Assembly: GCA_900471485.1 (NCBI GenBank)
Contig: UCEU01000011.1
Span: 186,001 to 250,000 of the forward strand
Length of the DNA: 64,000 nt
From: Hyphomicrobiales bacterium
Lineage (GTDB): Bacteria > Pseudomonadota > Alphaproteobacteria > Rhizobiales > Rhizobiaceae
Direction of reading: 5' to 3'
Shown here: positions 10,301 to 18,458 of the stretch, piece after piece
How positions within the stretch are numbered: position 1 is the stretch's first letter
How the letters are laid out: each line of letters begins with the position of its first letter
Notes under the pieces: model-generated
Told to the model about the DNA's origin: nothing
Database searches by the model: none
What the model saw: only the letters and a program-made list of their open reading frames with translations
Position numbers and translations under genes: made by a program

Positions 10301-12379
10301 ATGGACGACAGCAACGACCTCTTTTCCGCACAGCCCCTGGCACAGAAGCAGGAGCCCGCACCGAAGGCGCCAGAACCGGCGGCCAAGCCGGCCGTGGCCG
10401 TAGCGCCCGCCCCTGCAGCGGCGCGCCCCGGCCCGGCCAGCTCGACCTCCGACGATTACGGCGCCTCCTCGATCCGCGTTCTCGAGGGCTTGGAGCCGGT
10501 GCGCATGCGCCCCGGCATGTATATCGGTGGCACCGACGAAAAGGCGCTGCATCACCTCTTCGCCGAAGTCATCGACAACTCGATGGACGAAGCGGTCGCC
10601 GGCCACGCCAATTTCATCGAAGTGCATCTCGATGCTGAGGGCTTCCTGACCGTCATCGACAACGGCCGCGGTATCCCGGTCGAGAACCACCCGCAGGTTC
10701 CGGGCAAGTCGACACTCGAAGTCATCATGACCAAGCTGCACGCCGGCGGTAAGTTCGACGGCAAGGCCTACGAGACCTCGGGCGGTCTGCACGGCGTCGG
10801 CGTTTCCGTCGTCAACGCGCTCTCGGATGTGCTCGAAGTCGAGGTCGCGCGCAATCGCAAGCTCTACCGCCAGCGCTTTTCGCGCGGCATCCCGCAAGGT
10901 GGGCTCGAAGACCTTGGTGACGTTCACAACCGGCGCGGCACGCGTGTTCGCTTCCATCCGGATCCGCAGATCTTCGGCGATCACGCCAAGTTCGACGCCG
11001 GCCGTGTCTTCCGCATGGCCCGCTCAAAGGCTTATCTGTTCGGCGGCGTCGAGATCCGCTGGAGCTGTGATCCTAGCTTGGTGCCCGAGGGCGGCGAGAT
11101 CCCGGACAAGGCGGTCTTCCACTTCCCCGGTGGTCTGAAGGACTATCTGCAGGCGACAATGGGCAAGGACTTCACGGTCACGCGCGAAATCTTCGCCGGC
11201 AAGACGGAGAAGACCAGCGGCCATGGTTCGCTCGAATGGGCGATCACCTGGTACGGCGGCGATCCGCAGGTTCACTCCTATTGCAACACCATTCCGACAC
11301 CCGAAGGCGGCACCCACGAGGCCGGCCTGCGCATCGCGCTGACCAAGGGCCTCAAAGCCTATGGCGAGCTGACGCAGAACAAGCGCGCCGCGCAGATCAC
11401 CACGGATGACGTGATGATCTCAGCCGTCGGCATGCTCTCGGTCTTCATCCGTGAACCCGAATTCGTCGGCCAGACGAAGGACAAGCTTGCCACCGTCGAA
11501 GCCCAGCGCATCGTCGAGAACGCGCTGCGCGATCCCTTCGACCACTATCTTGCCGACAACCCGAACGAGACGGCCAAGCTGCTCGACTGGGTGATCGAGC
11601 GCGCCGAGGAGCGCCTGCGCCGCCGCAAGGAAAAGGAAGTCAACCGCAAGACCGCCGTGCGCAAGCTGCGCCTGCCCGGCAAGCTTGCCGATTGCTCGCA
11701 GAATACCGCCCAGGGCGCCGAGCTTTTCATCGTCGAAGGCGATTCGGCCGGTGGCTCCGCCAAGCAGGCGCGCAACCGCGCCAACCAGGCGATCCTGCCT
11801 CTGCGCGGCAAGATCCTCAACGTTGCCAGCGCCGGTCGCGAGAAGCTGGGTGCCAACCAGCAGCTCTCCGACCTCGTTCAGGCGCTCGGCTGCGGCACCC
11901 GCTCGAAATACCGCGAGGAGGACCTTCGCTACGAACGCATCATCGTCATGACCGATGCCGACGTCGACGGCGCCCACATCGCATCGCTGCTCATCACCTT
12001 CTTCTATCAGGAGATGCCCGAGCTCGTGCGCGGCGGGCACTTATTCCTCGCCGTTCCGCCGCTCTACAAGATCACACAGGGCGCTAAATCGGCCTATGCG
12101 CGTGACGATCGTCACCGTCAGGAGCTGATGGAGACGGAGTTCAAGGGCAAGACGAAGGTCGAGATCAGTCGCTTCAAAGGTCTCGGCGAGATGCTGCCGG
12201 CGCAGCTCAAGGAAACCACCATGGATCCGAGCAAGCGCACGATGCTGCGCGTGCTGATCGACGAGGTGGATTTCGAAGGCACGCGGACCGCGGTCGACGA
12301 TCTCATGGGCACGAAGCCGGAAGCCCGCTTCCGCTTCATTCAGGATCGCGCCGCATTCGCGGAAAACCTCGATATCTGA
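10301..12379 (+). CDS. parE: DNA topoisomerase IV subunit B
   Basis: A 692-residue ATPase subunit of topoisomerase IV, which decatenates daughter chromosomes. A non-conserved Ala/Pro-rich leader (about residues 1-45) is followed by the GHKL ATP-binding domain (EVIDNSMDEAV, DNGRGIPV, GGLHGVGVSVVNALS), the transducer domain, the Toprim domain (VEGDSAGGSAKQ near residue 480, then MTDADVDGAHI) and the C-terminal RFKGLGEM segment. ParE rather than GyrB is favoured by the short Toprim region without the GyrB insert and by the usual rhizobial N-terminus MDDSNDLF. The ATG at 10301 was chosen over the upstream in-frame ATG at 10253. Confidence 0.95.
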   Translation: MDDSNDLFSAQPLAQKQEPAPKAPEPAAKPAVAVAPAPAAARPGPASSTSDDYGASSIRVLEGLEPVRMRPGMYIGGTDEKALHHLFAEVIDNSMDEAVAGHANFIEVHLDAEGFLTVIDNGRGIPVENHPQVPGKSTLEVIMTKLHAGGKFDGKAYETSGGLHGVGVSVVNALSDVLEVEVARNRKLYRQRFSRGIPQGGLEDLGDVHNRRGTRVRFHPDPQIFGDHAKFDAGRVFRMARSKAYLFGGVEIRWSCDPSLVPEGGEIPDKAVFHFPGGLKDYLQATMGKDFTVTREIFAGKTEKTSGHGSLEWAITWYGGDPQVHSYCNTIPTPEGGTHEAGLRIALTKGLKAYGELTQNKRAAQITTDDVMISAVGMLSVFIREPEFVGQTKDKLATVEAQRIVENALRDPFDHYLADNPNETAKLLDWVIERAEERLRRRKEKEVNRKTAVRKLRLPGKLADCSQNTAQGAELFIVEGDSAGGSAKQARNRANQAILPLRGKILNVASAGREKLGANQQLSDLVQALGCGTRSKYREEDLRYERIIVMTDADVDGAHIASLLITFFYQEMPELVRGGHLFLAVPPLYKITQGAKSAYARDDRHRQELMETEFKGKTKVEISRFKGLGEMLPAQLKETTMDPSKRTMLRVLIDEVDFEGTRTAVDDLMGTKPEARFRFIQDRAAFAENLDI

Positions 12380-12385
12380 GGCTTA

Positions 12386-12411
12386 AGATCAGGCTCGGTC
12401 GAGCCTGATCT
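12386..12411. terminator. Hairpin between convergent parE and OsmC-like gene
   Basis: AGATCAGGCTC and GAGCCTGATCT form an 11-bp perfect stem with a GGTC loop. It overlaps the last codons of the OsmC-like gene and lies 7 nt after the parE stop. Neither side has a strong T run, so it may act as a shared weak terminator or RNA 3'-end stabiliser. Confidence 0.5.
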
Positions 12412-12850
12412 CGATTACCGTCTTTACCGAATTGGCAAGGAAGCAGAGTTCGTGCGCCTCGTGGTGCATCTTCTCCTCCAGCGCCCTTTCCGGCGCTTCT
12501 CCGGAATAAACGACGCGCGGCCTGAGCTCGACACGGCTCACCATCGTCTTGCCGTCGATCGTTTCCATCACGCCGATGGCATCGTCCACATAGCTGTCGA
12601 TGCCGATCCGCTTCTTCGATGCCAGCCAGAGGTAGAACAGCATGTGGCAGCTCGACAGCGCCGCCACATAGGCCTCCTCGGGATCGACGTTTTCCGCTAC
12701 CGCATAGGGCAGCGGCACGTTGTGCGGCGAGGCGGACGCCGGAATGCTGGCGCCACCGTCGAACGACCATTCATGTCCGCGGCTGTAGCGCCCGTCGGTG
12801 AAGCTGCCCTCGCCGAGTTGCCAGGACACGCGCGCTGAAAACGTGGTCAT
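12389..12850 (-). CDS. OsmC/Ohr family protein
   Basis: A 153-residue OsmC-fold protein. The family reduces organic hydroperoxides through two cysteines. The first is visible in ALSSCHMLFYLW and the second in HELCFLANS, at the expected spacing. The sequence HNVPLPYAVAENVDPEEAYVAALSSCHM is the typical OsmC pattern; Ohr proteins have a different N-terminus, so this is the general OsmC subgroup. The ATG at 12850 was chosen because the longer frame to 13078 overlaps the divergent permease gene and has no family similarity. It converges with parE. Confidence 0.88.
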   Translation of the reverse strand: MTTFSARVSWQLGEGSFTDGRYSRGHEWSFDGGASIPASASPHNVPLPYAVAENVDPEEAYVAALSSCHMLFYLWLASKKRIGIDSYVDDAIGVMETIDGKTMVSRVELRPRVVYSGEAPERALEEKMHHEAHELCFLANSVKTVIEIRLDRA

Positions 12851-13055
12851 ATCGATCTTCCTGCATTCACTGCCTGCGACAACAAAGTCTTCGGCTTTGT
12901 CATAATTCATTGCGGAAATTAACGTTATGGAGCCTAGTATGAAAACTGCGGCCACAGCCAGGGGTGGCGGCTCGCATAAATCGGCCACGACGCTTGCGCC
13001 AGGCAGGCGCATGGCCCATATGCGATAGGAAATAAAAAAGGGGGAAACAGAAGAC

Positions 13056-14252
13056 GTGAGCCTTCCGAACAACAGCAATATGCAGCGAGAGTCGCGGTGG
13101 CTCGGCCCATCCGCATCCGCGCGTACGCCTCTGATCCCTTCGATCTCTGCCGCACGCTGGCTTTTGATCCTCGTTGTCGCTGCCGGTGTCTACTTCTTCT
13201 ACGGCTTCGTCGTTCCCGTTCTCGCGGCTCTCGTCATCGGCTTCGCCAGCTGGCCGCTCTATCGCCGCCTTCTCTACCGCACCGGCGGCAACACCACGGT
13301 GGCAGCCACCATCGCCATCGTCCTCATTCTCACCTTCCTGATCATTCCGATCGTCTTCGCCATCACCTACACGACGGGCGAAGTGCGCGAATGGGTCGTC
13401 TGGATGGTCCATGCCAATCGCGATGGCGCGCCGACCCCGAAATGGATCGTGTCGCTGCCCTTCGCCGGCCCTTACTTGGACGAGGCCTGGAGCAAATATA
13501 TCGGCAGCCCCGGCGCCATGGGCGAACTCATCCAGGCCGTCAGCGGCGCCAATATCGGCAATATCTACCGTGCCATACTGGCCGCCGGCGGCGGCGCCTT
13601 TCACCTGCTGCTGACGCTGCTCTTCATGTTGATCGCGCTGTTCTTCGTCTATCGCGACGGTGCCTCCTTCTCCAAGCAGATCGACATGCTCGGCGAGCGC
13701 ATCCTACCGAACCGCTGGGAGCGCATCTCGCGGGTCGTTCCAGCCACGATCAGCTCCACCGTCATGGGCATGACGCTGATCGCCATTGGCGAAGGCATCG
13801 TGCTCGGCGTGGCCTATTGGGTCGCAGGCGTCCCCTCGCCCGTCACCCTCGGTGTCCTCACCGGTATCATGGCGTTGATCCCGGGCGGTGCACCGCTGTC
13901 GTTCACGCTGGTGTCGGTCTATCTCGTCGCCAGCGGCTCGCATGTCGCCGGCGTCGCGCTCTTCGTCTGGGGAACGGTCGAACTCTTCATCGTCGACAAG
14001 ACGCTGCGCCCGAAGCTGGTCGGCGGCCCCATCAAGCTTCCCTTCCTGCCCACCTTCTTCGGCCTGATCGGCGGCGTGAAGACCATGGGTTTCCTCGGCC
14101 TTTTCATCGGCCCGGTGCTGATGGCTTTACTGGTGGCGATCTGGCGCGAATGGATGCACGAGGTGCGCAATGCCGAGCCGGTGGATGCCGGCCCGCAGGT
14201 CATCATCGACGAGCAGGCGCCGCCGCCCAAGCAGCGCACCGCCGAGGGCTGA
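13056..14252 (+). CDS. AI-2E family (PerM-like) membrane permease
   Basis: A 398-residue polytopic protein of the AI-2E transporter / PerM superfamily, with about seven or eight membrane helices. Typical features are the N-terminal helix pair (WLLILVVAAGVYFFYGFVVPVLAALVIGF), a long soluble middle section, and the C-terminal LIPGGAPLSF and LRPKLVGGPIKLPFLPTFFGLIGGV signature. Family members have been linked to AI-2 export, Na+/H+ exchange or unknown transport, so no substrate is claimed. The GTG at 13056 follows an AAGGGGGAAA ribosome binding site; an ATG at 13080 is an alternative. The gene ends directly against the convergent acetyltransferase gene. Confidence 0.85.
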   Translation: MSLPNNSNMQRESRWLGPSASARTPLIPSISAARWLLILVVAAGVYFFYGFVVPVLAALVIGFASWPLYRRLLYRTGGNTTVAATIAIVLILTFLIIPIVFAITYTTGEVREWVVWMVHANRDGAPTPKWIVSLPFAGPYLDEAWSKYIGSPGAMGELIQAVSGANIGNIYRAILAAGGGAFHLLLTLLFMLIALFFVYRDGASFSKQIDMLGERILPNRWERISRVVPATISSTVMGMTLIAIGEGIVLGVAYWVAGVPSPVTLGVLTGIMALIPGGAPLSFTLVSVYLVASGSHVAGVALFVWGTVELFIVDKTLRPKLVGGPIKLPFLPTFFGLIGGVKTMGFLGLFIGPVLMALLVAIWREWMHEVRNAEPVDAGPQVIIDEQAPPPKQRTAEG

Positions 14253-14723
14253 TCAGCCGATCCGCTTTTCCATGAAAAGGCTGAGCGGGTCGGGAAGATA
14301 GCTGCCGAAAGGCTCGATCTCGACATATCCGTATTTGCGATAGAGGCTGATCGCCTCGGGCTGGTAGATGCCCGTCTCCAGCCGGATGGCGGTGAGCTTC
14401 TTCTCGCCGGCACGCGCCTCCATTGCGTTCATCAGCCCGCTTGCCACCTTCAGCCCGCGCGCTTCCGGATCAACGAACATCCTCTTGATCTCCGCCGTGC
14501 CGTCGCCCGCCTCCACCAGCGCGCAGCAGCCGACGATCTCGCCACCATGACGCGCCACGAAGAAACTCACCGTTGGCTTTTCCAGCGTCGAGAGATCGAC
14601 CAGATGGTTGCTCTCCGGCGGATAGAGCGATTGCGCATAGGCATCGGAAAGTTCGAGCAGGCGAATGACTTCAGGTTGGCGGGGAGATTCCAGGGCAATG
14701 GCCAGGGCAGTTGTATGAGACAC
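14253..14723 (-). CDS. GNAT-family N-acetyltransferase
   Basis: A 156-residue GCN5-related acetyltransferase. The acetyl-CoA-binding motif A is seen as IKRMFVDPEARGLKVASGLM, followed by the motif B region IRLETGIYQPEAISLYRKYGYVE. The family transfers acetyl groups from acetyl-CoA to amines; the substrate here is not predictable. Its stop codon starts at the base following the stop of the convergent permease gene (TGATCA shared). Confidence 0.85.
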   Translation of the reverse strand: MSHTTALAIALESPRQPEVIRLLELSDAYAQSLYPPESNHLVDLSTLEKPTVSFFVARHGGEIVGCCALVEAGDGTAEIKRMFVDPEARGLKVASGLMNAMEARAGEKKLTAIRLETGIYQPEAISLYRKYGYVEIEPFGSYLPDPLSLFMEKRIG

Positions 14724-14849
14724 GGTATTTCCTGCTGGTTTCTGTCGGAACGCTCGCCTGATGAAGAAAACTTAATGCGGGCGCCATTTTTCGGTTGGAA
14801 TTGCTGCCTCTAAGGGAGGCACGACTGTCAGTATTGCAAAGGGCCGAAT

Positions 14850-15260
14850 ATGCAAGCCGTTCTCATCGCCATGACCATCCTCGGATGCAACGACGCCGTC
14901 ACGCAGTGCAACTACGTCGCGACGGTCGAAAAGCACTGGGAGACGGTGGCACTGTGCGATGCCGATTCGGAAAAGCAGCTGCGGCGCTACGGCAATGTCA
15001 GCTATCCCACAGTCATCGCCGTCTGCGAGCCGCCGAAATCATCGCTGCCGCCCGAGCCGAAGGTGGCCGCTGCACCGGTCCCACAGCCCGAGCCGCAGCC
15101 GCCGGAACACCACAGCCGTTTCGCCGCCTTCGCCGACCGTATATCGCACGAGGTCCGCTCCTACCTGCCGACACGCGAATCTGTGCAGGCGACGCTTGAG
15201 AAGCCAGTCCATTATGTTTCGGCTAGCTATTCCTGGGCTGTCAAAAAAATCGAGAATTAG
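14850..15260 (+). CDS. Hypothetical Cys-containing protein with Pro-rich linker
   Basis: A 136-residue protein of unknown function. The N-terminal 60 residues contain four cysteines (LGCNDAVTQCNYV, VALCDAD, AVCEPP), suggesting disulfides or a metal site. A Pro-rich linker (PPEPKVAAAPVPQPEPQPPE) leads to a C-terminal region with RFAAFADRI. It has a ribosome binding site (AAAGGG) at proper spacing. The pattern resembles small conserved rhizobial proteins, but no family name can be given. Confidence 0.7.
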   Translation: MQAVLIAMTILGCNDAVTQCNYVATVEKHWETVALCDADSEKQLRRYGNVSYPTVIAVCEPPKSSLPPEPKVAAAPVPQPEPQPPEHHSRFAAFADRISHEVRSYLPTRESVQATLEKPVHYVSASYSWAVKKIEN

Positions 15261-15325
15261 AGCTAGTTCCATCACGCCTTAGCTAGGTGTGGATAAATCG
15301 GAACATCACCTGCTCTGGCGTTAGA

Positions 15326-15802
15326 TCACGTTCCCGCCGTTCCTTCATATTCCCAGTCGAAGCGCTTTCTGAGTTCTCGAACGCTATCATTCCAGGTCGC
15401 GCGCTCGCATTTCTCCAAGATGTTGCGAATGCTCCCCAACACTTCGCTCCATTCGAACACATCGAGATAAACCCAAGCATTTGAGCGCCGGGGCAGGTGC
15501 GATCTCATATCGTTGGTCACCACGTAGAAAGTGAAATCGTCTGCTCCGGCGTCGGTGTCCCAGCCGATTGAAAGACAAATGGCTAACGCCACACTTCTGG
15601 GATTGGCGGGTTCCCATTGCTCAAGAAGTTCGATCGAATCGAGTATCTTTATACCGGAATCTATCTCTTCCTGTGTGTAGCCTTCGCGAATCTGGCTTTC
15701 GGCAACATCACCGAGGTTTAGAGCATCGACGCTTCGCAAAGAGAGGCGTCCAATCGGGGAGACTTTCACAACCTCAAGCCCTTTCCTATTCGTTCGTGGC
15801 AA
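15326..15802 (-). CDS. Probable orphan immunity protein (Imm8-like)
   Basis: A 158-residue protein whose C-terminal two thirds resemble the Imm8 family of polymorphic-toxin immunity proteins: a beta-rich start, an FTFYVVTNDM strand, a DVFEWSEVLGSIRNIL helix and a terminal FDWEYE with the conserved Trp-Glu. No toxin gene (Rhs, CdiA, LXG or similar) is near, so it would be an orphan protecting against neighbours' toxins. Base composition is visibly more AT-rich than the flanking genes, which supports recent acquisition. Family assignment is by pattern recognition only and is moderate. Confidence 0.5.
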   Translation of the reverse strand: MPRTNRKGLEVVKVSPIGRLSLRSVDALNLGDVAESQIREGYTQEEIDSGIKILDSIELLEQWEPANPRSVALAICLSIGWDTDAGADDFTFYVVTNDMRSHLPRRSNAWVYLDVFEWSEVLGSIRNILEKCERATWNDSVRELRKRFDWEYEGTAGT

Positions 15803-15950
15803 TACGGCCTCCTGAGTCGCATCGTCGTGGAATTAGGTAGTGCGCCTATCACGGATGACAGCTTAGACTGGTGCATCCATCTCCTTCCCGCACAATCCCA
15901 CGCCTTCACCATGAATTCACGCCCTGGCGCAGGAGTTCAACTACCGCGCC

Positions 15951-17087
15951 TTAAGCCGCGGCGGAAGCCAGATAGGCGTAGCTTCGTGCCGATTGCCGCT
16001 GCTCTGCGATGTGCAGCTTCTCGACCATCTCGAGCAGCTCCTGCACGGCCCCATGCGGCGTCTTGTGGTGCCGGAACTGGTCGAGCAGCCGTCCGCAGAC
16101 ATTGCCGAGCATGGTGCCCGACGTCTTGCGCGAAGCCTCGCGCCACAGCAACGTCGCCTCAACGAAAATCACGCTGATGTCGCGGGCCAGCCCGGCCGAT
16201 TCGTAAAGCGCGCGGATCGCATGCATCCGCCCTGTCGCGAGAATGGAGCGTACACGCCGCTCGTCGCAGCCCGTGAGATTGACGATGGCGCTGGCGAAGA
16301 ACTCGACCTTGCCGGAGCACAGCGCATGCATCAGGAAAGATGGCGTAAGCCGGCCGCAAACGCGCAGATGTTCGACGAGATCGGGAATTTCGCGCGGCGT
16401 TATCTCGCCCGCCATCGAAACGACGGCGGTTTCGGTCGCCTCGTGTGTAATCCGCTGCAGCCGCAGCGTTCCCACCGTCGCCTGCGCCAGCGGCAGGTTG
16501 AGCAGCGCGTTGCTGACATGCTGTGTCAGCAGCTGCCGCGCATCGGCCGGCAGGTCGTAGCGGTCGAGCAGCAGCGTGCGAAGCTCGCAGCAATCGCCAA
16601 GTCGCTCGGCGATTCGCTTCAGCGAGCATGGAGCGATCGATGCTCCCTCGTTTTCAAGCAGGCAAAGCACGTCTTCTTCTTCGCCGATCTCGGCAAGGGC
16701 GGCGCTGACGGCGCGCGAGATCGTCGGGCGCGCGGCGATCAGCATTCTCGTCACGGCGCTGCCGCGCGCCGCCAGATCCACCAGATCGGTATCCGCGAGA
16801 ACAGGCGAGCAGGTCACTGCGTGGCAGGCGATTTCAGGCTGGTCGACGGCAAGCGAAAGAACCAGGGCGCGCGGCGCGTCGGGCGACCATGCAATGGCTT
16901 CGGCAAGCGCAAGGCGAACGTTCGGCGCGGGATCGTCGAGAAGGTAGGTCATCGCCATCTCGGCGGCCTTGCGCTCCTCGGGCTGCATGTCGGACTGCAG
17001 GAAGGCCCTGCCAAGCGCGCTCGCAGCCCGGGCCCGGTCGCCGGCCTTGGCTGTTTCCGCCCAACGAAGAAATGCTTCTACGATCAC
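15951..17087 (-). CDS. DUF2336-domain protein
   Basis: A 378-residue, almost wholly alpha-helical protein of the DUF2336 family, common in alphaproteobacteria and of unknown function. HEAT-like helical repeats are visible at the N-terminus (ERKAAEMAMTYLLDDPAPNVRLALAEAIAWSPDAP). Characteristic later segments are LSGKVEFF-like CSGKVEFFASAIVNLTG and the C-terminal coiled region. It stands alone, leftward, with no operon partner. Confidence 0.8.
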   Translation of the reverse strand: MIVEAFLRWAETAKAGDRARAASALGRAFLQSDMQPEERKAAEMAMTYLLDDPAPNVRLALAEAIAWSPDAPRALVLSLAVDQPEIACHAVTCSPVLADTDLVDLAARGSAVTRMLIAARPTISRAVSAALAEIGEEEDVLCLLENEGASIAPCSLKRIAERLGDCCELRTLLLDRYDLPADARQLLTQHVSNALLNLPLAQATVGTLRLQRITHEATETAVVSMAGEITPREIPDLVEHLRVCGRLTPSFLMHALCSGKVEFFASAIVNLTGCDERRVRSILATGRMHAIRALYESAGLARDISVIFVEATLLWREASRKTSGTMLGNVCGRLLDQFRHHKTPHGAVQELLEMVEKLHIAEQRQSARSYAYLASAAA

Positions 17088-17209
17088 TCGCCTGCCCCAT
17101 GCCCGAACGCGATTCTCTCGCGACAGGATCAGGCTAGGCCGAAATGGTTTACGATTGGTTCACCATGTTCTTTAGGCTCGCGTTCATCGCCGTAGCGCCC
17201 TTTCCGACG

Positions 17210-17812
17210 TCAGACACGCGGCCGCAGCATCTCGAACACGTCGCTGGCCTCGCTGTAGTCCATGTAGCCCATGCGCCCCACCGGCCGCGCGATCGCCATG
17301 TCGAGCCGTCCCTCGCGGATGATGGCTTCGTCGATATGGATGCCGACCACCTGGCCGAAGACCATGATGTTTTCGGACGCTTCGCCCGAGAGCGATTTCG
17401 GCTCGATGATCTCGGTCACCTTGCATTCCAAAACAGCGAAAGCTTCGGCGACATAGGGCGCATCCACCAGCTCGCCCTTGCGCGCCGTCAGTCCCGCGAG
17501 CGCGAATTCGTCGACGCCGTAATCGACGGCTGCCGACGATATGTTCATCTGCTCGACGAGATCGCGGCCCACGAAATTGCAGGTGAACTCGCCGGTCTCG
17601 GCTGCGTTGCGGGCGCTGTGCTTGCGGCCGGCCGAGGAGAACATCACCAGCTTCGGCCGGTCGGACACGGCGTTGAAAAAAGAGTAAGGCCCGAGATTGA
17701 TCGAGTTGTCCGCGCCGCGGCTGCCGATCCAGCCGATCGGGCGCGGCGACACGATTGCCTTAAAGGGATCGTGCGCCAGCCCGTGGCGATTTTCGTCGGT
17801 GGTATAGAACAT
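17210..17812 (-). CDS. Flavin reductase-like FMN-binding protein
   Basis: A 200-residue protein of the flavin reductase / FMN-binding split-barrel family. The diagnostic N-terminus is KAIVSPRPIGWIGSRGADNSINLGPYSFFNAVSDRPK, where the S/R/G-rich loop contacts FMN phosphate. Relatives reduce flavin or act as oxidoreductases. Its ATG shares one base with the stop of the upstream nitroreductase gene (TGATG), so the two are translationally coupled and probably act together on a flavin-dependent reduction. Confidence 0.85.
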   Translation of the reverse strand: MFYTTDENRHGLAHDPFKAIVSPRPIGWIGSRGADNSINLGPYSFFNAVSDRPKLVMFSSAGRKHSARNAAETGEFTCNFVGRDLVEQMNISSAAVDYGVDEFALAGLTARKGELVDAPYVAEAFAVLECKVTEIIEPKSLSGEASENIMVFGQVVGIHIDEAIIREGRLDMAIARPVGRMGYMDYSEASDVFEMLRPRV

Positions 17813-18402
17813 CAGTTCTCGCCGCCGACCCAGGTCACCGTCTCGGAAAGCTCCGGCCGCGGCCGTTCGACGGCGGGGAAATCGGTCGAGCCCATATGGA
17901 TGAAACCGGCGACCTTTTCGCCCGGCTTGACGCCGAGCAGCGGATAGGCGCGCTCGTCATAGGCGAACCATTCCGTCAGCCAGTTGGCGACCCAGCCATG
18001 GGCGTTGGCGGCGAAAATGAGGTTGAGGCAGACGGCGCCGGCAGACATCAGCTGTTCCCACTCGGGGATCTTCACATGCGGGCCTGCCTTGCTGACGACG
18101 GCGACGACGACAGGAGCGCGGGTAAAGCGGGCACGCTCCACCTGGATCATCTCCTCCGACAGTTCCGGCTTGGCCGCCAGTGCAAGCGCGAGCAGCTCCT
18201 CGCCGATTCGCGCGCGCTCCTCGCCGCGATAGACGATGAAACGCCACGGCGCGATCTTGCCGTGATCCGGCACACGCGACGTCAACCGCAGGATCTCTTC
18301 GATCTCGGCCTTGTCGGGGCCCGGCTCGGACATCTGGAACGCGGGGATGGACCGGCGGACGCCGAGGTAGTCGATCAGCTTGATGTCAGACTTGGTAGAC
18401 AT
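17812..18402 (-). CDS. Nitroreductase family protein
   Basis: A 196-residue FMN-dependent nitroreductase-fold enzyme. Family motifs are RRSIPAF near the start (FMN phosphate contacts), [16 protein letters not shown] and the C-terminal [10 protein letters not shown] and FIHMGS. Similar to the YdjA-type proteins, which are short members. It is coupled to the flavin reductase gene downstream. The integrated element begins about 45 nt upstream of its start codon, so its native promoter may have been displaced or altered by the insertion. Confidence 0.88.
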   Translation of the reverse strand: MSTKSDIKLIDYLGVRRSIPAFQMSEPGPDKAEIEEILRLTSRVPDHGKIAPWRFIVYRGEERARIGEELLALALAAKPELSEEMIQVERARFTRAPVVVAVVSKAGPHVKIPEWEQLMSAGAVCLNLIFAANAHGWVANWLTEWFAYDERAYPLLGVKPGEKVAGFIHMGSTDFPAVERPRPELSETVTWVGGEN

Positions 18403-18446
18403 TTCAATAACTTCCTATCGTGATTCACAATGGAGTCACGAATTGG

Positions 18447-18458
18447 ATTTGTGACTCA
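18447..18458 (+). repeat. Left attachment-site candidate (attL core)
   Basis: ATTTGTGACTCA is repeated exactly at 29084-29095. The last three bases are the integrase stop codon read on the minus strand. An inverted copy GAGTCAC lies at 18433-18439, giving GAGTCAC-N11-GTGACTC, the shape of a tyrosine recombinase core with two inverted binding arms. Confidence 0.55.

Noticed and set aside
10094..10984. N-terminal extension of the alpha/beta-hydrolase frame
   Set aside because: It lies opposite parE, and the signal peptide at the internal ATG marks the true start.
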